Origin: CAWEHU01 sp963808965
GTDB lineage: Bacteria > Pseudomonadota > Alphaproteobacteria > Acetobacterales > Acetobacteraceae
Assembly: GCA_963808965.1 (NCBI GenBank)
Contig: CAWEHU010000006.1
Location: 1 to 64,000, forward strand
Direction: 5' to 3'
Length of the DNA stretch: 64,000 nt
The notes under the pieces were generated by a model that was not told the origin of the DNA, did no database searches, and was given only the letters and a program-made list of their open reading frames with translations. A program made the position numbers and the translations under genes. Below are positions 55,893 to 64,000 of the stretch, one piece after another; within the stretch, counting starts at the first letter, position 1; every line of letters starts with the position of its first letter.

Positions 55893-57999
55893 ATGAGGCG
55901 TATTTGTTTGGTTGGTGCGGGCTTTATCTCCCGAGTCCACGCCGAGGCTCTGCAGCACATGCCCGGTGTCCGGATTGCTGCGATCGTCGACCCAGAACTC
56001 GACCGCTGCCCGAAGCCTGGCCCAGAGCTTTCGTATCGAGCAGATCTTCGGGTCGGTGCAGGAAGCGATCGAGGCCGATGCGTTCGACTGCGCGCACGTC
56101 TTGGTTCCTCCCAATCTCCATGCGGCCATCGCACTCCCGCTTTTGCAGGCGAAAAAGTCTGTTCTGCTTGAAAAGCCTTTTGCCGTCACCGACGCCGAGT
56201 GCCAGTTGCTCCTTGAAGCCAGCGGGCGCTACGGCGCTGTTTTAAGCGTTAACCAGAATTTCGTTTTCCACCCGGCTTTCGCGCGACTGCGCAGAGAGCT
56301 GGAGCGCCGGTCTCTCGGCCGCCCCAACTTTGTCCAGTGCATATACAACATGCCCCTGCGGCAAATGGCGGCGCGGCAGTTCGGACACTGGATGTTTCAG
56401 GCACCTGGCAACCTGCTCCTGGAACAAGCGGTCCATCCCTTATCGCAAATCGCAACTATTGCCGGCCCGGTCAGGGACGCCCAGGCCATCGCTGGCTCGC
56501 CCCTCGAAGTGACCCCGGATTGCAAGATTTATCCCACGCTCGACATCTCGCTTTCCTGCCGAGACGTGCCCGCCGCCCTTCGTTTCGCCGTCGGGCAATC
56601 ATTTCCGTTTTGGCAGATCACGGCCGTTTGCGATGATGGCGTGATCGTCGCTGATATGATCGCCAATCGCTGCTTTTCCCATGCGCGTACACGCTGGCTC
56701 GATGCGGTGGACGGGGTGGCATCGGGCAGCCGCACCGGTCTCCGCATCCTGCGTGACAGCTGGCAGAACGGGGTCGATTACGCGGCCTCAACGCTGCACC
56801 TGAAAGCCCGTAACGACCCATTCTTCCTGAGTATGCGGGGCAGCATCAGCGCTTTCCATGCAGCCCTGGATTCCGGACAAACGGCGCCGGTTGATGGACG
56901 GTTCGGCGCCATGCTGGTTTCGGCTTGTGAGATGATCAGCAAACGCGCCTTTCCTACCCCGGCGCCAAGCGCGGTACTCCCAGCGGAAGCACGGGCTTCC
57001 TCCGACGCCGACATCGCCATCCTCGGCGGCACCGGTTTCATCGGCACACATTTGGTGAAGCGGTGCGTGGCGGATGGATTGCGAGTCGCGGTCATGGCCC
57101 GATCGGTCCGCAACCTGCCCGCTATCTTCAACGATGCTCGCGTGCTGGTCCAGCGCGGCGACACATCCGACAGAAAGGCTGTGGAGCTGGCCGTCGGAAA
57201 CGCGCCGGTCGTGATCAACCTCGCACATGGTGGCGGCGCCGGTTCCTTTGAGAAGATCCGGGATGCCATGCTGGTGGGCGCGCGGACTGTCGCGGAAGTC
57301 TGCCTAGCGAACCAAGTCCGCCGCCTGGTACATATCGGCTCGATCGCGTCTCTGTATCTTGGCCCGCAGCCGAATACGGTAACGGGAGAAACGCCTCCGG
57401 ACCCGCTGAATGAACAGCGAGCCGATTACGCCCGCGCGAAAGCTCTTTGCGACAAGTTACTGCTCGAGATGCGGGCGCACCGGGAACTCCCGGTCTGCAT
57501 TCTTCGGCCTGGCTTGGTTGTTGGGGAGGGCAGCCCACCCTTTCACACCGGGCTCGGCTTCTTCAATAACGAGCAGCATTGCCTCGGCTGGAATCGCGGA
57601 ACGAACCCGCTGCCATTCGTCCTGGTCGAGGACGTGGCGGAAGCTATTCTGCTAGCTGCCCGCGCCCCCGACCTGGAGGGACGCTGTTACAATCTGATCG
57701 GGGATGTTCGACTGACCGCCCGCGAGTATATCGAGCTACTGGCCGAGGCGCTGCAACGCCCATTGAGGTTCCATCCTCAATCGCCGCGGAAGCTATGGAT
57801 GGCGGAATTGGCCAAGTGGACCATAAAGCGTGCTACCGGTCGAAGGGTGCCCGTGCCTACCTTGCGCGACATTCGTTCCCGGGGTCTTCGTGCGGTGTTT
57901 GACTGCAGCGACGCCAAACGGGACCTGGGATGGCGGCCCACCTCGGATCGCGAGCGCTTCATAAGCCGGGCCATCCTCGTCCACACGGACCGGTCATGA
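55893..57999 (+). CDS. Gfo/Idh/MocA oxidoreductase - SDR epimerase fusion, frameshifted
   Basis: About 701 residues after removing one base at about 56014. Residues 1-340: Rossmann start RRICLVGAGFISRVHAEAL, then VLLEKPFAVTDAE (EKP motif) and the Gfo/Idh C-domain. Residues about 370-700: a second Rossmann domain (IAILGGTGFIGTHLVKRCVA), VVINLAHGGGAGSFEK, YARAKALCDKLLL (YxxxK) and LRPGLVVGEGSPPF, an extended SDR. Two NAD(P)-dependent sugar-nucleotide steps are thus joined in one chain. Located 171 bp after xrtA; ATGA overlap with the next glycosyltransferase. Confidence 0.85.
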
Positions 58000-59090
58000 A
58001 GGCAAGCGCGGCCCCGCTCGCGCTGCACGTTTTCTCTACCTTCGCCGTGGGCGGTCCGCAGGTTCGCTTCGCCGCCATCGCCAATCATCTCGGGAACGCA
58101 TTTCGGCATATCGTGGTCGCGATGGACGGCAATTACGGCTGCGCCGAAAGGCTCGCGCCGGATCTGAACGTCGTCTACCCCCACGTGCTGACGCGAAAAC
58201 GGGCGACGCTGCAGAACGCCCGCACTTTCCGCCAAGTTCTTCGGGACTTCCGCCCGGATGTGCTGACGACCTATAATTGGGGAGCGATCGAATGGGCGAT
58301 GGCCAACGCCGGCCAAATCGCCCGTCACGTCCACATAGAGGACGGATTCGGGCCCGAGGAGCGAAGCACCCAGATTCGTCGTCGCGTCCTGATGCGCCGT
58401 ATCTTTCTCCGGCGGGCGACGGTCGCGCTCCCATCCCGCACCTTATGGCGTATCGCAACGGAAACGTGGCGGCTTCGCCCGACGGGCCTGCGCTATATCC
58501 CAAATGGTGTCGACTTGACCCGGTTCCGGATGGACGCCAGCCCCGCCCGGCTTTCGCGCAATCCGGCCGAGCAACTGGTGATCGGTACGGTCGCGGCGCT
58601 CCGGGCCGAAAAGAATCTTGGTCGACTGATCCGCGCCTTTGGCCTGATCGACCTCCCGGCCCGGCTGGTGATCGCCGGGGACGGGCCGTCGCGCCCGGAG
58701 TTGGAAGAGCTCGTTGCCCAGATGGGGTTGGCACAGAAAGTGCTTTTCACGGGGCACCTCACGGATACAGCGGCGCTGTACCGTAGCTTCGACCTGTTCG
58801 CATTGTCCTCGGATACCGAGCAGATGCCACTCTCTGTACTTGAGGCCATGGCCGCGGGCCTGCCAATCGCTGCGACCGATGTGGGCGACATCCGGTCCAT
58901 GGTGGCCCCGGAGAACGCGACCCTGCTCGCACGCTGCAATCATGAAGAGCTAGCCGGCTCCATGCGGGCTCTGCTGACCGACCTCGATCGGGCAAGGAGC
59001 ATTGGGCAGGGCAATCGGGCCAAGGCCGAGCGGGAATACGACCAGAACGCGATGTTTTGCGCTCATGCGGCTCTGCTTCGGGGAAACTGA
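57996..59090 (+). CDS. GT4 glycosyltransferase
   Basis: 364 residues. N-terminal ALHVFSTFAVGGPQVRFAAI, acceptor-domain HIEDGFGPEE, then IPNGVDLTRFR, GTVAALRAEKNLGRLIRAF, VIAGDGPSRPELEELVAQMG and the donor-site segment TEQMPLSVLEAMAAGLPIAA (E-x7-E type). Cytoplasmic. Coupled to the fusion gene by ATGA overlap. Confidence 0.9.
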   Translation: MKASAAPLALHVFSTFAVGGPQVRFAAIANHLGNAFRHIVVAMDGNYGCAERLAPDLNVVYPHVLTRKRATLQNARTFRQVLRDFRPDVLTTYNWGAIEWAMANAGQIARHVHIEDGFGPEERSTQIRRRVLMRRIFLRRATVALPSRTLWRIATETWRLRPTGLRYIPNGVDLTRFRMDASPARLSRNPAEQLVIGTVAALRAEKNLGRLIRAFGLIDLPARLVIAGDGPSRPELEELVAQMGLAQKVLFTGHLTDTAALYRSFDLFALSSDTEQMPLSVLEAMAAGLPIAATDVGDIRSMVAPENATLLARCNHEELAGSMRALLTDLDRARSIGQGNRAKAEREYDQNAMFCAHAALLRGN

Positions 59091-59216
59091 CCGCTCCGCG
59101 AGCCTGGCTGATCAGAGGCAATCGGACCAAGCGAACGGCACGGCCATGTCGGTGCGCTTTACAGCAATCGAGATCGTAACGGCCTCACGACATTGTTTTT
59201 ATGCCCACTTTCGGAT

Positions 59217-59232
59217 TGGCATAGAAAATGCT
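59217..59232 (+). promoter_or_regulatory. Candidate sigma-54 promoter of the small membrane protein gene
   Basis: TGGCATAGAAAATGCT: GG-N10-GC spacing and a good match to TGGCACG-N4-TTGCW. Expected start near 59243, SD AAAAGGAGGT at 59261, ATG at 59277: a well-spaced transcription unit. An upstream TGT-N11-ACA element lies near 59147-59163. PrsR, the locus regulator, is a sigma-54 activator. Confidence 0.65.
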
Positions 59233-59276
59233 TCTCCAATTCTGCGCTCTCGCTAGCAGCAAAAGGAGGTGGCTCA

Positions 59277-59519
59277 ATGCCTAGGCCGGGTTTTCTGCAC
59301 CTGCGCTCAGCCATTGGCGGCCCACGGACTCCTCTGGGTGCAGGTGAGCTCATGCGGCACGATCTGGCATCTTCGGCTGACCGGCCCGGCGCGGACTCCG
59401 GCATCCCTATCGGCGTTTGCTCTGCCAAGCTGACACGAAGAACCTCGCTTCTCTTGATTATCGGGGCATCGCTCGATCTCTGGGGACTGACGGTCTGGGG
59501 GATGCTGCAGGTTTTCTGA
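59277..59519 (+). CDS. Small single-pass membrane protein in the XrtA locus (80 aa)
   Basis: Not recognised. A basic, Pro/Gly-rich N-terminal 50 residues, then SAKLTRRTSLLLIIGASLDL and WGLTVWGMLQVF, i.e. one C-terminal hydrophobic helix after a positive patch, giving a probable N-in tail-anchored protein. It has one of the strongest SDs in the window (AAAAGGAGGT, 6 bp spacing) and its own sigma-54-like promoter. It lacks a PEP motif. The 3' end overlaps the convergent glycosyltransferase by 62 bp. Confidence 0.65.
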   Translation: MPRPGFLHLRSAIGGPRTPLGAGELMRHDLASSADRPGADSGIPIGVCSAKLTRRTSLLLIIGASLDLWGLTVWGMLQVF

Positions 59520-60708
59520 GCGGCTCCTGAGCGGGTAAGCGCTTCCTGGAAGACGGCAGCGCTTGCCCTCGGGCCTCGATATCAACCCGAGCCCATTCGA
59601 CGATGCGCTTGGCATTCCCGAGCCATGTGAGGTCGCGCCGCTCGGCCGTCTCGCGTGCGGCCGCTCCCAGTCGCCGGCGAAGCGCCGGATCATCGATGAG
59701 GCGCGTGATCGCCTTCCAAAGCTCGCCTTCCCGCTCGGGATCGAATAGCAAAGCGGTCTTATCGTCGGTAAGGATCTCTCGGATGTTCGCCTGGTCCGGC
59801 GCGACGATCGCCCGGCCGGCGGCCATGTATTCGAAAATTTTCAGCGGCGATGCATAATCGACCACTCGGGGCTGCAACGCGATGTCGAAGCCGCTGATCA
59901 GGCCTGGGATGACAGCGCGGTCGGCTAGTCCCGTGAAGCGTACGCGATCCGCGATGCCGAGGTCCGCTGCCTGCCTCTCGAGATCCGACCGGGCCGGGCC
60001 GTCTCCGACAACGACAAAATTGACTTGCTGGGGACCTTTGAAAGAGGCCATCGCCCTAAGCACGGAATCGAGCCCATGCCAGTCCCGGACGAAGCCGACG
60101 AAGCCCAGCACTACCGCGCTCTCGTCTCCACTCCGGGCAGGAAGTGATTGGAAACGGTCGAAATCAATGCCGTTTGGGGTCACACTGACCCGCTCCTCAG
60201 CCACCCCGGCCTGCACGACTCTGTCCTTCAGTACGCCCGTGACCGCGTAGACGCGGTCCGCAGAGCGCCAGAGGAAACGTTCCGTGGCGCGCGCGAGCCA
60301 TTTCAGCCCTAGGCCACCGAACCGGCCACGTTCCTCCGCCAGCGGCGAGTTCACTTCCAAATGCAGCGGGATTCCGAAGCGGCGCGCCAGGGTGGCACCC
60401 GCCAAATAGAACAGATTGTATCGCTCGTAGACAAGATCGGGCTTGAATGAGAGACAGGCGCGACGCAGGCGCCGATACGCCGGAAGATTGTACGCGAGCT
60501 CCGCGAGCTCGTTCAGGGCCTTCGGCAAATGGCGGCGTACGAGCGCGACGAAACTGCTCTCCCCGCCGAAATCGGCCCGCTCGTAGAAGCCGGGACCGAC
60601 GACGAGGACCTCGTGTCCGGCTCGGCGGAACGCCGCCACCAGTTCCTCGATATGCACGCTCTGGCCGTCGCGCGAGCCGATCCGGTGACTGTACAGGATA
60701 CGCATCAA
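59458..60708 (-). CDS. GT4 glycosyltransferase
   Basis: 416 residues. MMRILYSHRIGSRDGQSVHI, VYERYNLFYLAGATLARRFG, VTPNGIDFDRFQSLPARSGD, VLGFVGFVRDWHGLDSVLRA, VVVGDGPARSDLERQAADLG, SPLKIFEYMAAGRAIVAPDQ. The last 30 residues are basic and Pro-rich and overlap the convergent small gene, so the natural end could be a little different. Likely an EPS assembly enzyme. Confidence 0.9.
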   Translation of the reverse strand: MMRILYSHRIGSRDGQSVHIEELVAAFRRAGHEVLVVGPGFYERADFGGESSFVALVRRHLPKALNELAELAYNLPAYRRLRRACLSFKPDLVYERYNLFYLAGATLARRFGIPLHLEVNSPLAEERGRFGGLGLKWLARATERFLWRSADRVYAVTGVLKDRVVQAGVAEERVSVTPNGIDFDRFQSLPARSGDESAVVLGFVGFVRDWHGLDSVLRAMASFKGPQQVNFVVVGDGPARSDLERQAADLGIADRVRFTGLADRAVIPGLISGFDIALQPRVVDYASPLKIFEYMAAGRAIVAPDQANIREILTDDKTALLFDPEREGELWKAITRLIDDPALRRRLGAAARETAERRDLTWLGNAKRIVEWARVDIEARGQALPSSRKRLPAQEPLRKPAASPRPSVPRDRAMPR

Positions 60709-60720
60709 GCCCCCTTTGCG

Positions 60721-61887
60721 TCAGCCGCTGCGACCGGCGAGCCAGGCACGCGCGGCACCACGACCCCTGCCCATCACCTGCCGGCCAAGAACCGTGAGGC
60801 CGCGCACCCGTCTTGGGTTGACCAGCAGGAAGCCGATCCGCTGTCTGCGTTGCGTTGCCCAGAGCTGCTTATAGGGATCGTCACCGCGGCCGAAATCGAT
60901 ATCGGTAACGCGGTCGCGCTCCAGCAGCAGCCGGATCATGCTGGCGGTAAGCACGGTCCCAGGCGAGGCCGCCTTGAATGCTTCATCATGCGCGAGCTTC
61001 AGCACCATCGCGCGGCCCTCGCCCACAAGTACCCAAAGCTGAACCGCCACCGGAAGGCCGTCGATGCGGCAAATGCCAAGCCGCAAGCGACCCTCTTCGG
61101 CCACGCGCCGAATTAGGCCGGCATTGAAGCGAGGGAACGGTTCCGGTTCCTTCCAACTCCTGCCATAGACCGACTCGAAGGCGTCGATCCCCGCTTCCAC
61201 GCCCAATGCCCCTTCGATGACGTCGATCGCGGTGCCGGGCTGCCGCTCGAATTTCTGAGTTTTCCGCTTGATCGTGGTGCGCAACTCGCCTGTCCGGCTG
61301 GCGAGGTAGGCCGGCCATGAGAAATCTCTCACCGGTTCGTGCCAGTTGCCGAAATGGGCAAAGGTTCGAACCAGTATGCCCGCCCGGCGCAGGCCTGCGA
61401 TGAAATGCGGCCGCGGCGCCCAGTTCTCGGCCATGGAGTCGAGGCGGACAAACGGCCAATCGCGGACAAACCGCCCGAGCGCGTGGCCGACCCGCTCGAT
61501 CGCAGGCGGGTTCAGATGCGCCCCAATTATCGGCTCGTACTCGCAACTATAGACGGTCGTAAGGCTCCGCAGCTCCTTGCCGCTACTGCATCGCTGCAAC
61601 GGCACGATCGCGGCCGGCCGGCCCTCATCACGGCAGACCGCGAATAGGGCCTCGTCGCCCTCGGTCATGCCGTGTTCGAGCACGTTGCGATACCACGGGA
61701 TGGAGGAGAAGAAAGCTCGAGCCGCGGCCTCGTTCAGTATTTCGTTGCAGTCAGAGGGTAGCGCGTCAGGTTCGGCAAAGATCTCAACCGATGTCGCGGA
61801 GCCCCTCCGGCCCGCTGCCCCCGGCGCCGAAACGACCGGCTCAGCGAAGGGTATAGTATGCGCAGCCAACCCATTCGTGGATTCCAT
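60721..61887 (-). CDS. GNAT/FemAB-like acyltransferase (CelD/BcsL type)
   Basis: About 388 residues with the duplicated GNAT fold of the Acetyltransf_6 group: FFSSIPWYRNVLEHGM, AAIVPLQRCSSGKELRSL, RTTIKRKTQKFERQPGTAID, FESVYGRSWKEPEPFPRFNA, ICRIDGLPVAVQLWVLVGEG, LLLERDRVTDIDFGRGDDPY. Probably acylates or aminoacylates the polysaccharide or its precursor. ATG 61887 overlaps the upstream ydcF-like gene by 47 bp; an earlier ATG at 61929 is possible. It could replace the broken FemAB gene at 52.4 kb, though it belongs to a different subfamily. Confidence 0.82.
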   Translation of the reverse strand: MESTNGLAAHTIPFAEPVVSAPGAAGRRGSATSVEIFAEPDALPSDCNEILNEAAARAFFSSIPWYRNVLEHGMTEGDEALFAVCRDEGRPAAIVPLQRCSSGKELRSLTTVYSCEYEPIIGAHLNPPAIERVGHALGRFVRDWPFVRLDSMAENWAPRPHFIAGLRRAGILVRTFAHFGNWHEPVRDFSWPAYLASRTGELRTTIKRKTQKFERQPGTAIDVIEGALGVEAGIDAFESVYGRSWKEPEPFPRFNAGLIRRVAEEGRLRLGICRIDGLPVAVQLWVLVGEGRAMVLKLAHDEAFKAASPGTVLTASMIRLLLERDRVTDIDFGRGDDPYKQLWATQRRQRIGFLLVNPRRVRGLTVLGRQVMGRGRGAARAWLAGRSG

Positions 61888-62587
61888 AGTAGCTCGCCAG
61901 CCAGGCAGTCGCGACGGGGATGAGTTCATACGCGGCAAGCGCGGGCATGGGGTCGCTCCGGACAGGGGCGGCCGTGACGGACATACCAAAATGGGTGAAC
62001 GCGATTATGGCCCGGCGCATGTGCCAGGCATGTGTCACCAGGTAGATCGACCGGATGCCCTGCGATTCGAGAATCGCGGTGCTTCGCTCGGCATTCTCCC
62101 ACGTGTCGAGGGAGTCGGGTTCCATCCAGCGTACCGGAACCTCGAAGTCTCGTCCCAAGCTTTGCTCCATAAGCACTGCCAGGGGCACCGTTGTTCGGCG
62201 TAGCGTTCCGCCACTGACCAGAACCGGAAGCTTCGTCCGCCGATAGAGCTCCGCTCCAGCCTGTAATCGCTCGAGCGTGAGAGACCCGACGCCGGTCGGC
62301 GGAAACGGCAGGTCCGAATGGGCGACGTTTCCGCCCAGGATGACGATCGCCGCCGGGGGCGAGGCCGCCTGTGGTGTAAGAGGAAGCCCCCGGCCGAGCG
62401 ATGCGAGAAGCGCCTTGCCAGTGAGGGGCATGGCGAGCACCAACAGCAGTGCGAGGGAGATCAGCGCGACGGCTCGGCCAACCCGCCGGTAACGGCCACT
62501 CAAGAGGACCGCTGCGAAAGCGAGCCAAGCCAGGCTCACGGGCGGCAGCGCCACGAGCACAAGCGTTTGCAGCAGTTTCAGAGCCAT
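61841..62587 (-). CDS. YdcF/ElyC/SanA family (DUF218) membrane protein
   Basis: 248 residues. Two N-terminal hydrophobic segments (LLQTLVLVALPPVSLAWLAF; AVALISLALLLVLAMPLTG), then the DUF218 domain: AAIVILGGNVAHSD, RLQAGAELYRRTKLPVLVSG, DSLDTWENAERSTAIL, IYLVTHAWHMRRAIIAF. The family affects envelope/peptidoglycan precursor metabolism in E. coli. Heads a two-gene unit with the acyltransferase. Confidence 0.88.
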   Translation of the reverse strand: MALKLLQTLVLVALPPVSLAWLAFAAVLLSGRYRRVGRAVALISLALLLVLAMPLTGKALLASLGRGLPLTPQAASPPAAIVILGGNVAHSDLPFPPTGVGSLTLERLQAGAELYRRTKLPVLVSGGTLRRTTVPLAVLMEQSLGRDFEVPVRWMEPDSLDTWENAERSTAILESQGIRSIYLVTHAWHMRRAIIAFTHFGMSVTAAPVRSDPMPALAAYELIPVATAWLASYYGIHEWVGCAYYTLR

Positions 62588-62765
62588 GCCTTGCTTGTCT
62601 CACAGAAATCCCCAGATCAGGATTTCGGGCAAGGCGACGGCATCCCCCGAGGGTCGCCATGTGTGCGGGAACTCAAGCCGCGCGGCAGGCCTTAACTTGT
62701 CGCAGGGCGAGTCCCTGCAAGAGCGCCTCGCCAGCCTGAAGGCAGAGTCGTCGGGAGAGCGCTGC

Positions 62766-62939
62766 ATGATCGTCCACCGCCCTTCCTGGGTGGGAGATGG
62801 CGCCAGGATCTTCATCCGCTGGCGTTGGCAGCGTGCGCTCCGGCGAAAGTTGAGTCTCAGGTCTTCTATCGCCATCATTGTCGCGCTTTCCATCGGCCTG
62901 TGGATGCTGGTGATCGAAGCCGTCCGCTGGTTGTGGTGA
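62766..62939 (+). CDS. Possible small membrane protein (57 aa)
   Basis: Starts at ATG 62766 with GGAGAG upstream. Basic N-terminal half (IRWRWQRALRRKLSLRSS), then one hydrophobic helix IAIIVALSIGLWMLVIEAV. The overall plan (basic patch, single C-terminal helix, Trp-rich end) resembles the 80-residue protein at 59277 but the sequences are not alike. The 178 bp upstream hold no recognisable feature. May be spurious. Confidence 0.4.
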   Translation: MIVHRPSWVGDGARIFIRWRWQRALRRKLSLRSSIAIIVALSIGLWMLVIEAVRWLW

Positions 62940-62964
62940 GACGCCGGGACGGCGAGTTCTGCTT

Positions 62965-63936
62965 CTAGCGTTGCTGGAGGAGCGAACCGAGTTCCGGGTA
63001 CCCGGGCGCCTTGCCAAGCCAGGCCAGCGTCTCGGCCAGCCCCTCGCGCAACCCGACCGGGTCGGGGAGGTCAAGCACAGTCCTTGCTTTGGCCCGCGAA
63101 CCGACGGAATGCCTGACCTCGCCCGAGCGTGGCGGACGCACCCGGGTCTGTAGCGGAATGCCGCACAGCGCAGCGATTTCGGCCGCGATCTCGATTACCG
63201 AGGTGGACCGCCCGGTACATACATTGAATACCGGCGCTCCCGATGGGCAGATTGTCATGGCGTGGACGAGAGCCGTGACAACGTCCCGGACGAAGATGAA
63301 ATCGCGCGTCTGATGGCCATCTCCGAAGACCTCGACGGCTTCGCCTCGGCCCAATCGGTCGCAGAATATGGATATCACCCCTGAATACGGGGATGCCGGG
63401 TTTTGTCGGGGGCCGAATACATTGAAGAACCTTAAGCCCACGGTTGGAATGTCGTGCGCTACGCTGGCCACTCGCGCGTGAAGTTCACAGGCGAGCTTGT
63501 CGGCGCCGTAGGCCGATAGCGGGCGCGGGACAGAAGTTTCGGTCAGCGGCAGGGCGTCGCAATCGCCATAGACCGCCGCCGACGACGCATAGACGAACGG
63601 AATGCGTTCCCTCCCCGGCAAACGCCGGATCTGTTCGAGCAGAACGATCGTGCCGGTCAGGTTAACGCGGTGCGTGCCAACCCAGTCTTGCATTCCGCGC
63701 TCGACAGAGGCGATGGCGGCGAGGTGGAAGCAGCCCTGAACGCCGTTCAATGCCAGACGAGCGGTCTCGGGGCGGGCGACATCGCCACGAACGAATTCCA
63801 CGCCCCGAGGCAGGTTTTCGGGCGACCCGGACGACAGATCGTCGAGTACCCGCACGGCGTGCCCATCCCGCAGGAGCGCGTCGCAAAGATGCGAACCGAT
63901 GAAGCCGCAACCGCCTGTAACAAGAAAGGTCTGCAT
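62965..63936 (-). CDS. NAD-dependent sugar-nucleotide epimerase (UDP-glucose 4-epimerase type)
   Basis: 323-residue extended SDR. MQTFLVTGGCGFIGSHLCDA (NAD site), VLDDLSSGSPENLPRGV, FHLAAIASVERGM, VYASSAAVYGD, SAYGADKLACEL (YxxxK), LRFFNVFGPRQNPASPYSGV, TRDFIFVRDVV. Typical of UDP-Glc/UDP-GlcNAc 4-epimerases. ATG 63936 is chosen because AAGGA precedes it; a GTG 21 bp upstream is an alternative. Confidence 0.9.
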   Translation of the reverse strand: MQTFLVTGGCGFIGSHLCDALLRDGHAVRVLDDLSSGSPENLPRGVEFVRGDVARPETARLALNGVQGCFHLAAIASVERGMQDWVGTHRVNLTGTIVLLEQIRRLPGRERIPFVYASSAAVYGDCDALPLTETSVPRPLSAYGADKLACELHARVASVAHDIPTVGLRFFNVFGPRQNPASPYSGVISIFCDRLGRGEAVEVFGDGHQTRDFIFVRDVVTALVHAMTICPSGAPVFNVCTGRSTSVIEIAAEIAALCGIPLQTRVRPPRSGEVRHSVGSRAKARTVLDLPDPVGLREGLAETLAWLGKAPGYPELGSLLQQR

Positions 63937-64000
63937 CCAGTCCTTCGCCGTTTTCACACAAGGAGCAAGGAACAGCCCTGCCCGCCGCCCGTGGGTTCGA

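Noticed and set aside
58729..58744. A second sigma-54-like match (TGGCACAGAAAGTGCT)
   Set aside because: It lies in the middle of the GT4 gene, encodes conserved residues (LAQKVLFTG) and has no downstream gene start nearby. It resembles the element at 59217, but chance is the simpler explanation.
62588..62765. Weak GG-N10-GC element before the 57-codon ORF
   Set aside because: The -12 half (CGGCA) and -24 half both deviate from consensus; not supportable as a sigma-54 promoter.
1..64000. CRISPR arrays, insertion sequences, rRNA operons, replication origin or phage genes
   Set aside because: No regular direct-repeat array, transposase, rRNA-like segment or phage structural gene was seen. The only repeats are the short palindromes listed.

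Overview
This is a GC-rich chromosomal segment that looks alphaproteobacterial, most like the Rhodospirillales/Acetobacterales side. The basis is gene content: a NasS/NasT-controlled assimilatory nitrate operon with cobA and a trpD-like gene, urtABCDE joined to ureDABCEF, a divergent tyrS/anmK pair, PhaZ, TfdA-like and Uma2 proteins, and an exosortase A (XrtA) locus. The species cannot be named from the sequence alone.

Layout. 0-3.3 kb: a tartrate/D-malate dehydrogenase (cut by the window edge) and an MFS acid transporter, divergent from a GntR/FCD regulator with two matching dyad operators between them. 3.5-9 kb: intracellular PHB depolymerase, a conserved hypothetical, a cupin, a small lipoprotein, a TfdA-type dioxygenase and an acyl-CoA ligase. 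9-10.5 kb: a catalytically dead HtrA-like protein overlapping a LuxR-type regulator, then a truncated FAD-oxidase remnant.

11-21.3 kb, minus strand: nitrate assimilation, transcribed nasT-nasS and then narK-nirB-nirD-nasA-cobA-trpD2. The second unit has a consensus sigma-54 promoter and a leader RNA with two hairpins that carry the same hexaloop (AACGGC), the pattern recognised by ANTAR antiterminators such as NasT. 21.4-33.2 kb: a second consensus sigma-54 promoter drives urtABCDE (urea ABC importer), followed by ureD-A-B-C-E-F and ureG, with an MFS remnant and an inverted Uma2 gene inserted. Uptake of nitrate and urea and their conversion to ammonium are therefore adjacent and probably under common nitrogen (NtrC/RpoN) control.

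33.2-64 kb: tyrS and anmK, then a large XrtA exopolysaccharide/protein-sorting locus. The minus arm holds a glycosyltransferase, prsT, prsR (a sigma-54 activator), prsK and the initiating sugar transferase. The plus arm holds the export protein, chain-length determinant, tyrosine autokinase, outer-membrane protein, ATPase, deacetylase, a decayed FemAB gene, a glycosyltransferase, exosortase A, an oxidoreductase-epimerase fusion and a glycosyltransferase. More glycan genes follow. A small membrane-protein gene at 59277 has a good sigma-54 promoter of its own and may be a local PrsR target. No PEP-CTERM substrate is in the window.

Caution: at least 15 otherwise well-conserved genes, including essential tyrS, are broken by single-base indels. 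Most are insertions of one base and they are densest in the nitrate operon. When one base is removed or added per site, every affected gene returns to a full-length frame. This looks more like uncorrected sequencing error than decay. Coordinates of these genes are given across the frameshifts.
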